A DNA stretch of 64,000 nucleotides from an uncultured Sphingomonas sp. (GTDB lineage Bacteria; Pseudomonadota; Alphaproteobacteria; Sphingomonadales; Sphingomonadaceae), in the NCBI RefSeq assembly GCF_946478955.1, contig NZ_CAMLDL010000001.1, positions 183,291-247,290 of the forward strand, read 5' to 3'. Below the pieces are notes generated by a model, which was not told the DNA's origin, searched no databases, and saw nothing but the letters and a program-made list of their open reading frames with translations. A program made the position numbers and the translations under genes. Position 1 is the first letter of the stretch. Every line of letters begins with the position of its first letter. Positions 1 to 7,382 of this stretch are shown here, one piece after another.

Positions 1-34
1 GCGGCGGCGTTCGCGGATCATGCCAGAAGGGGGT

Positions 35-119
35 TGGTGCGGGTGGTCGGGCTCGAACCGACACTCCTTGCGGAACGGGATTTTGAATCCCGCGCGTCTA
101 CCAGTTTCACCACACCCGC
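35..119 (-). tRNA. tRNA-Leu (anticodon CAA)
   Basis: Reading the minus strand from 119 gives a full class II tRNA cloverleaf. The acceptor stem GCGGGTG (119-113) pairs with CACCCGC (45-39), the D arm contains TGGTAGACGC, and the anticodon stem CGGGA/TCCCG encloses loop TTCAAAA, so positions 34-36 are CAA. A long variable arm and a T arm with GGTTCGAGCC follow. The 3' CCA is encoded (37-35). It lies 60 bp beyond the stop of the integrase gene, on the same strand. Confidence 0.95.
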
Positions 120-179
120 GCTGCGGCTCGCCTATAGCGTGGCCGCCAAAACACGCAACGGAAATGCGAACCAGGCTGG

Positions 180-1469
180 CTATTTGTCTGACTTCGCCCC
201 CCTCTTCGAGCCAGAAGCCGTCGCAGGACGCGCCTTGCGAACATTGACGGCGGATGCGTCAATATTGTTCTTCAGATGCCGCCCGTAATATTTTTCGATC
301 ATTTCGACACTGGTGCGGCAATTCTTGGCGACCTGATAGATGTCCGCGCCCTCAAGCAAGCGAAGGCAGATGTAGGTATGCCGCAGACTGTAACAGGTGC
401 GGATATGACCATCGCGGTCGAATTTCAGGTTCAGCTCGTCGAGGACGGTGTTCATCAACTCGCGCGGAGATTTCCCGAATATCCGGTCGGTAGGTTTCAA
501 TCCCTTGCGCTTGCGAATCCGCTCGAACGGCAGGATCGCACCGGGCATTGACTTGCAGAAGCCGACGCCGCGCTTGCCGCGCACCTCGATCTCAAGAATG
601 CGCTCGCCTGTTGATTCGTCGTTCACGATCTTGACGTCGCGCATCTCCAGCCGCGCCGACTCGTCGGGACGGAGCCCGGTGTTGCCCATGAACAGAACAT
701 AGTCGTGGAAATTCTCGCAAACCTCGCGCCAGCGCGGCTTGGGCGGGTTCTTCGCCCGCTCGCGCGTCGCTTCGTAGAGCAGCTTGTATTCCTCGGGCGA
801 GAACCAGGCGCGATGCTCCAGCTTGCCGGATGTCTTGTAGGGCGCTGACATATCCGGGATCGCCGCGATCCAGCCCTTGCGGTTGGCGGTCTTCAAGATC
901 TGGCGCAGCGTGACGATCTCGTGGTGCAAGGTGGCGCGCGCCGGTCGCTTCGGCTTGCCGGTCTTCGCATCCAGCCGCGATGTCTGACGGTGCGCGCGAT
1001 ATTCCTGCACCTTGCCTGCCGTGATGTCCTCAAGCGCGATCTCGCCGAAGAACGGCGTAAGATGGACGCGGATGATATCGGACTTCGATTTCACGTAACC
1101 GGCGTTGCGCTCGCCCATCGTGATAACCTCGAACTCACTGGTGAACGCCTTTGCCGCATCCTCGAAGCTGGGGCCTGTCGGCTTTGGCCGACGACGGCGG
1201 TCATCAGGCACCGGGCCAGGTTCAGCAACGAAAGGCTGGCTCGAACCGTTGATCAGGGGGACACCGCCGCGCCGACGCTGACGGTCTTCGACGCATCGCT
1301 CCATGTACCAATCGCGCGCAAAATCCTTGGCGGCGGCCAGGCTCTCCTCTTTGGTCGTTTGCCGGTGGTTGCGGCTGCCGAGGTAGGTCGCGCATTGCCA
1401 GAAGCGGCTGCCGTCACGCTTGTAAACGTGCAGCGCGCCATCCATCAAAACATGGCTCTCAACGGGCAT
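180..1469 (-). CDS. Tyrosine recombinase (phage/island-type integrase)
   Basis: A 429-aa protein with the layout of a tyrosine site-specific recombinase: an N-terminal arm-binding region (about 1-80), a SAM-like core-binding domain (about 105-200) and a C-terminal catalytic domain. Visible catalytic elements are the first Arg in TGLRPDES, a Lys in RGKRG, the second Arg in SLRHTY and the nucleophilic Tyr in IEKYYG. The usual box II His just before LRHT is replaced by Tyr, as in many island integrases. The start ATG (1469) lies about 110 bp from a broken tRNA-Leu, the expected place for an integrase next to its attachment site. It probably drives integration and excision of an element that extends past the left edge. 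Confidence 0.93.
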   Translation of the reverse strand: MPVESHVLMDGALHVYKRDGSRFWQCATYLGSRNHRQTTKEESLAAAKDFARDWYMERCVEDRQRRRGGVPLINGSSQPFVAEPGPVPDDRRRRPKPTGPSFEDAAKAFTSEFEVITMGERNAGYVKSKSDIIRVHLTPFFGEIALEDITAGKVQEYRAHRQTSRLDAKTGKPKRPARATLHHEIVTLRQILKTANRKGWIAAIPDMSAPYKTSGKLEHRAWFSPEEYKLLYEATRERAKNPPKPRWREVCENFHDYVLFMGNTGLRPDESARLEMRDVKIVNDESTGERILEIEVRGKRGVGFCKSMPGAILPFERIRKRKGLKPTDRIFGKSPRELMNTVLDELNLKFDRDGHIRTCYSLRHTYICLRLLEGADIYQVAKNCRTSVEMIEKYYGRHLKNNIDASAVNVRKARPATASGSKRGAKSDK

Positions 1470-1504
1470 GTGTAAAACTCCAAAGTGTGTAAGACTTGTG
1501 TAAG
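1469..1504. repeat. Three direct repeats TGTGTAAR upstream of the integrase
   Basis: TGTGTAAA at 1469-1476, TGTGTAAG at 1486-1493 and TGTGTAAG at 1497-1504, all in the same orientation between the integrase start and the tRNA fragment. Short direct repeats in this position resemble arm-type binding sites of tyrosine recombinases. This is inference from position and spacing only. Confidence 0.4.
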
Positions 1505-1580
1505 TCTTTTTCGGAGTCTCGTCCTTGCCTAAACCGTTGGTTTTACGTGGTTTTTGGCTTAAAAATTTAGGTAGAAGGCA

Positions 1581-1620
1581 ATTTTGAGTCGAGCGCGTCT
1601 ACCAATTCCGCCACGGGGGC
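1581..1620 (-). pseudogene. tRNA-Leu(CAA) 5' fragment, probable attachment-site scar
   Basis: On the minus strand from 1620 the sequence begins GCCCCCGTGGCGG, then has the D-arm TGGTAGACGC, a CTCGA anticodon half stem and loop CTCAAAA (anticodon CAA). The tRNA-like sequence stops at the first base after the loop: the expected TCGAG half stem and the variable, T and acceptor 3' parts are missing. The matching 3' half (ending CGGGGGC) is not seen in the window. A break exactly at an anticodon loop next to an integrase is what integration within a tRNA gene leaves. Confidence 0.75.
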
Positions 1621-1690
1621 CCGTGGAACGAGCGCCTCGCTAGCGGCAAGTGGGCGATGGGGCAACACCCCATCGCTGCCACGTGTTTAA

Positions 1691-2065
1691 TTAGGCCCCG
1701 TACGGATCGGGACCGTAGCGGTTAGTGCCGAGTGTTCCCTGCAAGATGCTAAAGACCAGCAATATGATTCCGCCGATAAGCGGGACCAGCGCAATCAGAA
1801 TCCACCAGCCGCTGCGATCAGTATCATGAAGTCGGCGAATTGTGACCGCGAGGCCGGGAATGATGAGCCCCAGACCCAGAATGGCGGTGAAGAGCCCATA
1901 AGGCGTGCCGCCAAAGCCGCCGCCGCTAAGTGCGTCGAGCATAATGGCCACGCAAAACAGGATAATTTCAAAAAGATAAAACCACCAATATTCTGCGCGC
2001 GGCGCGCGTCCCGAAAAGTCGGCATATTTCTTCAGCGGCAGTGTTGCCCAATCAATCGGTGACAT
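1691..2065 (-). CDS. DUF805-family small membrane protein
   Basis: A 124-aa integral membrane protein. The ATG at 2065 is chosen because AGGGAGGG lies just upstream at good spacing; the frame stays open further upstream without a better site. The N-terminal region has the DUF805 pattern FSGRAPRAEYWWFYLF, followed by hydrophobic helices, the central RRLHDTDRSGWW segment and a last helix ending in a short GPDPYG tail. The family is widespread in bacteria and has no assigned biochemical role. The gene stands alone between the tRNA fragment and comM. Confidence 0.85.
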   Translation of the reverse strand: MSPIDWATLPLKKYADFSGRAPRAEYWWFYLFEIILFCVAIMLDALSGGGFGGTPYGLFTAILGLGLIIPGLAVTIRRLHDTDRSGWWILIALVPLIGGIILLVFSILQGTLGTNRYGPDPYGA

Positions 2066-2279
2066 ATTGCCCTCCCTTACATGACCCGATGCCTTAATTA
2101 ACTTGATGTACGTCGTTCGCCGCCCACTGCGGCGCCTCCCTATTTGTCGAGAGATCACGCGGTTGGCGCCGACCATTTTCCGTCAGCATTGAAACGGCTG
2201 CATCAGATAGGCGCATCCTGTTTCCTCCAATCCCTGTTGATGACATTCACCTGTTGAATTGAACAGTCCCCACTAACAC

Positions 2280-3788
2280 CTAATTTCGCGGCGCCTGCCG
2301 ACGATAACTTAAGGCCTCTGCGATATGGATTCGGCCGACTTTGTCGACGCCGGCGAGGTCCGCGATTGTCCGGGCGACCCTGAGCATGCGGTGGAACCCT
2401 CGCGCGCTGAGGCGCATGGCGACGGCGGCATCGGCGAGCAATTGTCGCCCCCCTTCGTCCGGGGTTGCCGCCTCGTCGAGCAAATCTCCATCCGCCTCTG
2501 CGTTGGTCCGCACACCGTGCCCGCGATATCGTTCGACCTGAATCGCACGGGCGGCGGCAACCCGCGATGCGACATGGGCGCTGCCTTCGGCCGGTGGCGG
2601 CAGCGTCAGGTCGGCTGCGCTGACCGCCTGCACCTCAACATGTAGATCGATCCGGTCGAGCAAAGGACCGGACAATCGTGCCTGATAATCAGCCGCGCAG
2701 CGCGGCGCGCGCGAACAGGCAAGCGCAGGATCGCCAAGATGCCCGCAGCGGCACGGGTTCATCGCCGCCACCAGCTGCACCTGGGCCGGAAAGGTGACGT
2801 GCATATTGGCGCGGGCGACGCTGACCGTTCCGGTTTCGAGGGGTTGGCGAAGCGAATCGAGCACGCCGCGCTGAAATTCCGGCAATTCGTCGAGAAAAAG
2901 CACGCCCAGATGCGCCAGACTAATCTCGCCTGGCCGAACCTTTAGGCCGCCGCCAACCAAGGCGGGCATCGATGCGCTGTGGTGAGGTGCGCGATATGGT
3001 CTGCGCCGCCGCAACCGCCCTGCCTCCAGTTCCCCTGCTACGCTCGCCACCATCGATACTTCCAGCGCCTCTGACGGGTCGAGCGGTGGCAGAATTCCGG
3101 GGAGGCAAGAGGCGAGCAGCGATTTGCCGGCACCTGGCGGCCCGCTCATCAGGAGGTTGTGGCCCCCAGCAGCTGCAATTTCCAACGCGCGCTTTGCCAC
3201 TTCCTGACCTTTTACCTGCTTGAGATCAGGGCCACCGACGGGCGGCTCTGCCTCACCTGGCTCCGGCGCGCGCAGCAATTGCAGACCCTTGAAATGCGAC
3301 AGCAGTGCCAGAAGGTCGGGCGCGGCCAGCACCTCAACCTCACCCGCCCAGGCTGCTTCCGCGCCTTGCGAGACCGGGCAAATCAGCCCCATGTCCCTGC
3401 TCGACGCATGGAGCGCCGCAAGGAGGACGCCGGGCGAAGGCGCGATCCGCCCGTCCAGCCCCAGTTCACCCACGGCTACGAAATGCGACAGACTTTCGAC
3501 GTCGACCGCACCGATGGCTGCCAGCATCGCCAACGCAATCGGAAGATCGAAATGCGACCCTTCCTTGGGCAAGTCCGCGGGCGACAGGTTGACGATGATC
3601 CGTTTCGGCGGGAGCGAAAGGCCAATAGCGTTCAGCGCCGCGCGCACGCGTTCGCGGCTTTCGGCCACGGCCTTGTCTGGCAATCCGACAATAATGATGG
3701 CCGGAAGTCCGGCGGTTAGCTGGACCTGCACCTCAACCGCGCGAGCTTCCAGTCCAAGGTATGCCACAGTGGCAACGGTCGCGACCAT
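2280..3788 (-). CDS. comM: YifB/ComM-family Mg-chelatase-like AAA+ ATPase
   Basis: A 502-aa protein, the normal length for the YifB/ComM family. The N-terminal ChlI-like domain (about 20-140) precedes the AAA+ module, with Walker A GPPGAGKS at 216-223 and Walker B VLFLDELPE near 296-304. A cysteine cluster (NPCRCGHLG, then CSRAPRC) and the sensor stretch LLDRIDLHVEV follow, then a C-terminal helical domain (about 405-500). ComM acts as a helicase for branch migration during natural transformation in several proteobacteria; dprA, another transformation gene, is elsewhere in the window. It is monocistronic here, and its upstream region diverges from the PGPGW gene. Confidence 0.95.
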   Translation of the reverse strand: MVATVATVAYLGLEARAVEVQVQLTAGLPAIIIVGLPDKAVAESRERVRAALNAIGLSLPPKRIIVNLSPADLPKEGSHFDLPIALAMLAAIGAVDVESLSHFVAVGELGLDGRIAPSPGVLLAALHASSRDMGLICPVSQGAEAAWAGEVEVLAAPDLLALLSHFKGLQLLRAPEPGEAEPPVGGPDLKQVKGQEVAKRALEIAAAGGHNLLMSGPPGAGKSLLASCLPGILPPLDPSEALEVSMVASVAGELEAGRLRRRRPYRAPHHSASMPALVGGGLKVRPGEISLAHLGVLFLDELPEFQRGVLDSLRQPLETGTVSVARANMHVTFPAQVQLVAAMNPCRCGHLGDPALACSRAPRCAADYQARLSGPLLDRIDLHVEVQAVSAADLTLPPPAEGSAHVASRVAAARAIQVERYRGHGVRTNAEADGDLLDEAATPDEGGRQLLADAAVAMRLSARGFHRMLRVARTIADLAGVDKVGRIHIAEALSYRRQAPRN

Positions 3789-3919
3789 TTATCGATCGCC
3801 CCGGTTTATGGAACGCAACATTCCCCCTATCTTCGGCACCGCCAAGTTTATCGCCGCCGAAACATTCCGCAAGCGGGGCCTTGCGGAGCCGCGCCGCAAC
3901 GACGAAGTATGCAGGCAAG

Positions 3920-4252
3920 ATGTGGACCAAGGATCAATGGCGCCAGTTTGGAAATCGGCCAATCGTGCAGACGACGATTTTCGTCGCCGGCGTGGTTCTG
4001 ATCATTCTGTCGCCGATTATTGGCGCCTTGCCCGGGCCGGGCGGAATTTTCGTTTTCGCCGCCGGATTGGCGATGGTCCTGCGCACCAGTCGTTGGGCGC
4101 GCCGCCGCTATGTGCATTTCAAACGCTGGCAACCAAAGGCGGGGCGCTGGACCGACTGGGGCCTGCGCCGCCGCAGCCACATTCGCCGCGAGGCGATCCG
4201 CAAGGAGCGCGAAAAGGGTGAAACCAACCCGGAAATCTCCGAACGGCGTTGA
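3920..4252 (+). CDS. PGPGW-type transmembrane protein
   Basis: The ATG at 3920 gives a 110-aa protein; the longer upstream frame has no membrane-protein character and is not used. One or two closely spaced transmembrane helices (about 17-57) contain the GALPGPGGIFVFAAG signature of small putative transmembrane proteins of the PGPGW type. A very basic C-terminal tail (RRRSHIRREAIRKERE) follows. The stop codon TGA overlaps the proposed -35 element of rpmH. The function is unknown. Confidence 0.8.
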   Translation: MWTKDQWRQFGNRPIVQTTIFVAGVVLIILSPIIGALPGPGGIFVFAAGLAMVLRTSRWARRRYVHFKRWQPKAGRWTDWGLRRRSHIRREAIRKEREKGETNPEISERR

Positions 4253-4277
4253 CTTTGATACACTCCCAGACTATCGG
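4249..4277 (+). promoter_or_regulatory. Candidate rpmH-rnpA promoter
   Basis: TTGACT (4249-4254), a 17-bp spacer and TATCGG (4272-4277). The -35 matches the sigma-70 consensus well; the -10 is weak. It is the best promoter-like sequence before rpmH, and implies a leader RNA from about 4284. Confidence 0.4.
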
Positions 4278-4290
4278 CGCCCTCAACAAC

Positions 4291-4311
4291 GGCCGCTTCG
4301 GCGGCCCTTTT
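4291..4311 (+). terminator. Terminator-like hairpin with UUCG loop, before rpmH
   Basis: GGCCGC, loop TTCG, GCGGCC, then CTTTT: a perfect 6-bp stem with a stable UUCG tetraloop and a short U tract. It lies 39 bases after the PGPGW stop and 26 bases before the rpmH ATG. It may end transcription of the upstream gene or, if the promoter at 4249 is used, act as a leader attenuator. Confidence 0.6.
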
Positions 4312-4329
4312 CATTCGATTTTTGAAAGC

Positions 4330-4797
4330 ATGAGCGATGAAGCGCACGTTCCAGCCCAGCAACCTCGTCCGCAAGCGGCGTCACGGATTCCGCAACCGCA
4401 TGGCGACGGTCGGTGGCCGCAAGGTGCTGAATGCTCGCCGCGCCCGCGGCCGCAAGAAGCTCAGCGCTTAGTCACCCTTACGAAGCGTAGCGATTTTCTG
4501 GCCGCCAACCGCGGCCAGCGCGCGCCTATGCCTGGATTCGTCCTGCTGGTCCGCCGCCGTGATGACGGCGCGCCCACCATGCGGGTCGGCTATACCGTGA
4601 CCAAGAAGATCGGCAATGCGGTAGTTCGCAACCGCATGAAACGCCGCTTTCGGGCCCTCGTTCGCGACATTATGCCGATCTATGGCGTCGAAGGCGCTGA
4701 CCACGTCCTGATTGGCAGATCCGGCGGGGTGGAACGCGATTTTGCGAAGCTCAGCGACGAGCTGAAGCGGGCGCTGAAGAAGGTCGCGGCGTTGTGA
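4330..4797 (+). CDS. rnpA: Ribonuclease P protein component, apparently extended through rpmH
   Basis: The conserved RnpA part starts at [13 protein letters not shown] (near 4480) and contains the RNR signature [15 protein letters not shown]. It binds the RNase P RNA in tRNA 5' maturation. The odd feature is the start: between the end of rpmH and the conserved part there is no ATG, GTG, TTG or CTG in frame. The nearest one upstream is ATG 4330, seven bases before the rpmH ATG, which gives a 155-aa protein (usual length about 115-125) whose first 50 or so residues (rich in Pro, Gln and Arg) are encoded across rpmH in another frame. Gene identity is certain; the start is not. Confidence 0.9.
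   Translation: MSDEAHVPAQQPRPQAASRIPQPHGDGRWPQGAECSPRPRPQEAQRLVTLTKRSDFLAANRGQRAPMPGFVLLVRRRDDGAPTMRVGYTVTKKIGNAVVRNRMKRRFRALVRDIMPIYGVEGADHVLIGRSGGVERDFAKLSDELKRALKKVAAL
4337..4471 (+). CDS. rpmH: 50S ribosomal protein L34
   Basis: A 44-aa highly basic protein beginning [18 protein letters not shown] and ending RGRKKLSA, the invariant L34 pattern and length. A GAAAG about 8 bases upstream can serve as ribosome binding site. It is the first gene of the classical rpmH-rnpA-yidD-yidC operon. The whole gene is overlapped in another frame by the open rnpA reading frame. Confidence 0.97.
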   Translation: MKRTFQPSNLVRKRRHGFRNRMATVGGRKVLNARRARGRKKLSA

Positions 4798-5006
4798 TCG
4801 CGCAAGCCATGATATTGGTTGCGCGGGCGTGGCAAAAGGGGCCCAGCCGCATCCTTCCGCCATCGTGCCGGTTTCAGCCGAGTTGTTCGGCCTATGCGAT
4901 CACCGCATTACAACGCTATGGGGCAGTCAAAGGCGGCTGGCTCGCGCTCCGGCGAATCTTCCGCTGCCATCCCTGGGGTGGGCAGGGCCACGACCCCGTC
5001 CCCTGA
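4794..5006 (+). CDS. yidD: Membrane protein insertion efficiency factor YidD
   Basis: A 70-aa protein with the YidD hallmark CRFQPSCSAYAITALQRYG and RIFRCHPWGGQGHDPVP. It assists YidC-dependent insertion of inner-membrane proteins. The GTG at 4794 overlaps the rnpA stop (GTGA); an ATG at 4809 is an alternative. It is followed by yidC after 21 bases, in the standard operon order. Confidence 0.95.
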   Translation: MIAQAMILVARAWQKGPSRILPPSCRFQPSCSAYAITALQRYGAVKGGWLALRRIFRCHPWGGQGHDPVP

Positions 5007-5027
5007 TCGAATGAGGATCCCGACCAA

Positions 5028-6737
5028 GTGAGCGACAATCGCAACATGATCATGGCCATCCTGTTCAGCGCCATGGTGCTGCTGGGCTGGACCCTGATTT
5101 CGGACCATTTCTTTCCGACGCCGGCGCCCGCGCCGACGCATCAGACCGATACGGCCAAGTCGGGTCCTGCGCCTGCAACCGGCGCTGCACCAACAGTGCA
5201 GCGTGATCGGGCCGTGGTACTCACCGAAACGCCACGCGTCACATTCAACACGCCAAGCCTGGTCGGCTCGATCAACCTGAAGGGCGCGCGGATTGATGAT
5301 CTGTCGATGGTGCGTCAGCGCGAAACCGTCGACCCCAATTCGCCGCCAGTTCGCCTGCTGTCACCGGCCGGGGCAGCGGGTAGCAATTTTGCGCAATTTG
5401 GCTGGATTGGTCAGGGCGTTGTTGTGCCGGATGCCAACACCGTCTGGACCGCAAGCTCGTCCACGCTTGCGCCCGGCAAGCCAGTGACGCTTAGCTGGTC
5501 GAACGGAGCCGGGCAGACATTCCAGCAAATAATCTCGGTTGACGACGGTTATATGTTCACCGTTGCTCAGCGGGTTATCAATAATGGTAGCGGGGCGGTT
5601 GCGGTTCGTAATTACGGCCTGGATAGCCGGTCGGAAAAGAGCAAGGACCCGTCCAGTTGGACCAACCATGTCGGTCCCATCAGCTTCCTTGACGGCAAAG
5701 CCGACTATAGCACCAAATGGGAAACGCTCGACGAGAATAAGGCCGGCGTCAGCAAGGATAGCCGCGGCGGCTGGCTCGGCTTCACCGATAAATATTGGCT
5801 GACCGCGTTGATTCCCGCATCGAACTCTCCCGTAGAGGCAAGTCTGCGCAAGAGCGACAGCGGCGCATATCAGGCCGATTTTTCTGGCCAGAACTATGTG
5901 GTTGCGGCGGGCACCGCCGTGACCAGCACCAGCCGCTATTTCGCGGGTGCCAAGGAAACCTCCTGGCTGAAGCAATATGAGAGCGAAGGCGTCACCGACC
6001 TTAGCAAAGCGATCGATTGGGGCTGGTTCGAATGGTTCATGCGCCCGATTTTCGCGGTTCTGTTGTGGCTGTTCCACACGACCGGCAACTTCGGCGTCGC
6101 CATCATCTGCCTGACCTTCATCGTGCGTGCGATCATGTACCCGATCGCCGACAAGCAGTTCCGGTCGATGGCCGGAATGCGCCGTGTGCAGCCGAAGATG
6201 AAGGAAATTCAGGAGAAGTATAAGGACGACAAGGTCAAGCTGCAGTCGGAAATGCTCGAGCTCTACAAGCGCGAGAAGATTAATCCGGCGGCCGGCTGTC
6301 TCCCGATTCTTCTCCAGATTCCGGTCTTCTATGCACTATACAAGGTGCTGACGGTATCGGTCGACATGCGGCATCAGCCGTTCGTGCTGTGGATCAAGGA
6401 TCTGTCGGCGCCCGACCCGGCGAGCCTGCTGACGCTGGCTCATCATTTTGGCTGGACCTGGTTCCCGGCTTTCCTGGGCCTGTCCGTCCTCGCCGTCCTT
6501 CTGGGCGTTACGATGTGGATGCAGTTCAAACTCAACCCGGCACAGATGGACCCGACCCAGCAGCAGATCTTCTCGATCATGCCGTGGGTGCTAATGTTCG
6601 TGATGGCGCCGTTCGCGGCCGGTCTGCAACTTTACTGGGTGGTTTCCAACATCCTGACAATCGCCCAGCAAAAGTGGCTTTACCACCGCTACGACCATGA
6701 AATGAATCCGGACAGCAAGGCGGTGGAAGCAAAATGA
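5028..6737 (+). CDS. yidC: Membrane protein insertase YidC
   Basis: A 569-aa insertase that places proteins in the inner membrane, alone or with SecYEG. An N-terminal signal-anchor helix (about 5-25) leads into a large periplasmic beta-sandwich domain (about 60-330). The conserved Oxa1-type core follows: KQFRSMAGMRRVQPKMKEIQEKY in the cytoplasmic loop, NPAAGCLPILLQIPVFYALYKVL, and the last helices (FSIMPWVLMFVMAPFAAGLQLYW). The GTG start at 5028 is preceded by GAGGATCC. It overlaps engB by four bases (ATGA). Confidence 0.97.
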   Translation: MSDNRNMIMAILFSAMVLLGWTLISDHFFPTPAPAPTHQTDTAKSGPAPATGAAPTVQRDRAVVLTETPRVTFNTPSLVGSINLKGARIDDLSMVRQRETVDPNSPPVRLLSPAGAAGSNFAQFGWIGQGVVVPDANTVWTASSSTLAPGKPVTLSWSNGAGQTFQQIISVDDGYMFTVAQRVINNGSGAVAVRNYGLDSRSEKSKDPSSWTNHVGPISFLDGKADYSTKWETLDENKAGVSKDSRGGWLGFTDKYWLTALIPASNSPVEASLRKSDSGAYQADFSGQNYVVAAGTAVTSTSRYFAGAKETSWLKQYESEGVTDLSKAIDWGWFEWFMRPIFAVLLWLFHTTGNFGVAIICLTFIVRAIMYPIADKQFRSMAGMRRVQPKMKEIQEKYKDDKVKLQSEMLELYKREKINPAAGCLPILLQIPVFYALYKVLTVSVDMRHQPFVLWIKDLSAPDPASLLTLAHHFGWTWFPAFLGLSVLAVLLGVTMWMQFKLNPAQMDPTQQQIFSIMPWVLMFVMAPFAAGLQLYWVVSNILTIAQQKWLYHRYDHEMNPDSKAVEAK

Positions 6738-7378
6738 CGGAATCGATCGACGATACACCGGAGCGTGCGCGCAAGCTGTTTGCGGGGCCGATCGACTTTT
6801 TGAAGTCGGCCCCGAAGCTGGAGCATTTGCCGAGCCCCACGGCGCCGGAAATTGCCTTTGCCGGCCGGTCGAACGTCGGCAAATCATCGCTCATCAACGC
6901 GCTGACCAACCGCAACAAGCTGGCCCGCGCGTCGAACACGCCGGGCCGCACGCAGGAGCTTAATTACTTCGACGTCGGTCGCGATCCGCTGGTGTTCCGG
7001 TTGGTCGACATGCCGGGATACGGCTTTGCCGAGGCGCCCAAAGATATGGTCAAGAAGTGGCGCTTCCTGATCAATGATTATCTTCGCGGTCGGCAGGTGT
7101 TGAAGCGTGCGCTGGTACTGGTCGACAGCCGTCACGGCCTGAAGGATGTCGACCGCAATGTCATGAAGATGCTGGACGACGCCGCCGTGAGCTATCACAT
7201 CGTTCTGACCAAGGCCGACAAGGTGAAACCGACCGAGCTTGAAAAGACGCTGGAAAAGGTCCGTGAAGAGGCGCGCAAGCATCCCGCCGCCCACCCGCTG
7301 ATCATTACTACCTCGAGCGAGACGGGTGACGGTATTGCCGAACTTCGCACCGCCGTTCTGGAGGCGGTGGAACAGTAG
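6734..7378 (+). CDS. engB: Ribosome biogenesis GTP-binding protein YihA/YsxC (EngB)
   Basis: A 214-aa TRAFAC GTPase needed for late assembly of the large ribosomal subunit. G1 GRSNVGKS is at 44-51, a conserved TPGRTQ switch I lies near 69-74, G3 DMPG is at 92-95 and G4 TKAD at 159-162. A conserved EngB insertion around GYGFAEAPKDMVKKW is present. It is translationally coupled to yidC (ATGA overlap) and ends four bases before the convergent GT-C gene. Confidence 0.96.
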   Translation: MTESIDDTPERARKLFAGPIDFLKSAPKLEHLPSPTAPEIAFAGRSNVGKSSLINALTNRNKLARASNTPGRTQELNYFDVGRDPLVFRLVDMPGYGFAEAPKDMVKKWRFLINDYLRGRQVLKRALVLVDSRHGLKDVDRNVMKMLDDAAVSYHIVLTKADKVKPTELEKTLEKVREEARKHPAAHPLIITTSSETGDGIAELRTAVLEAVEQ

Positions 7379-7382
7379 CTGT

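Noticed and set aside
4249..4329. TTG 4249 as the rnpA start
   Set aside because: It lies inside the proposed promoter and ahead of the hairpin, with no ribosome binding site; ATG 4330 is the nearer start.
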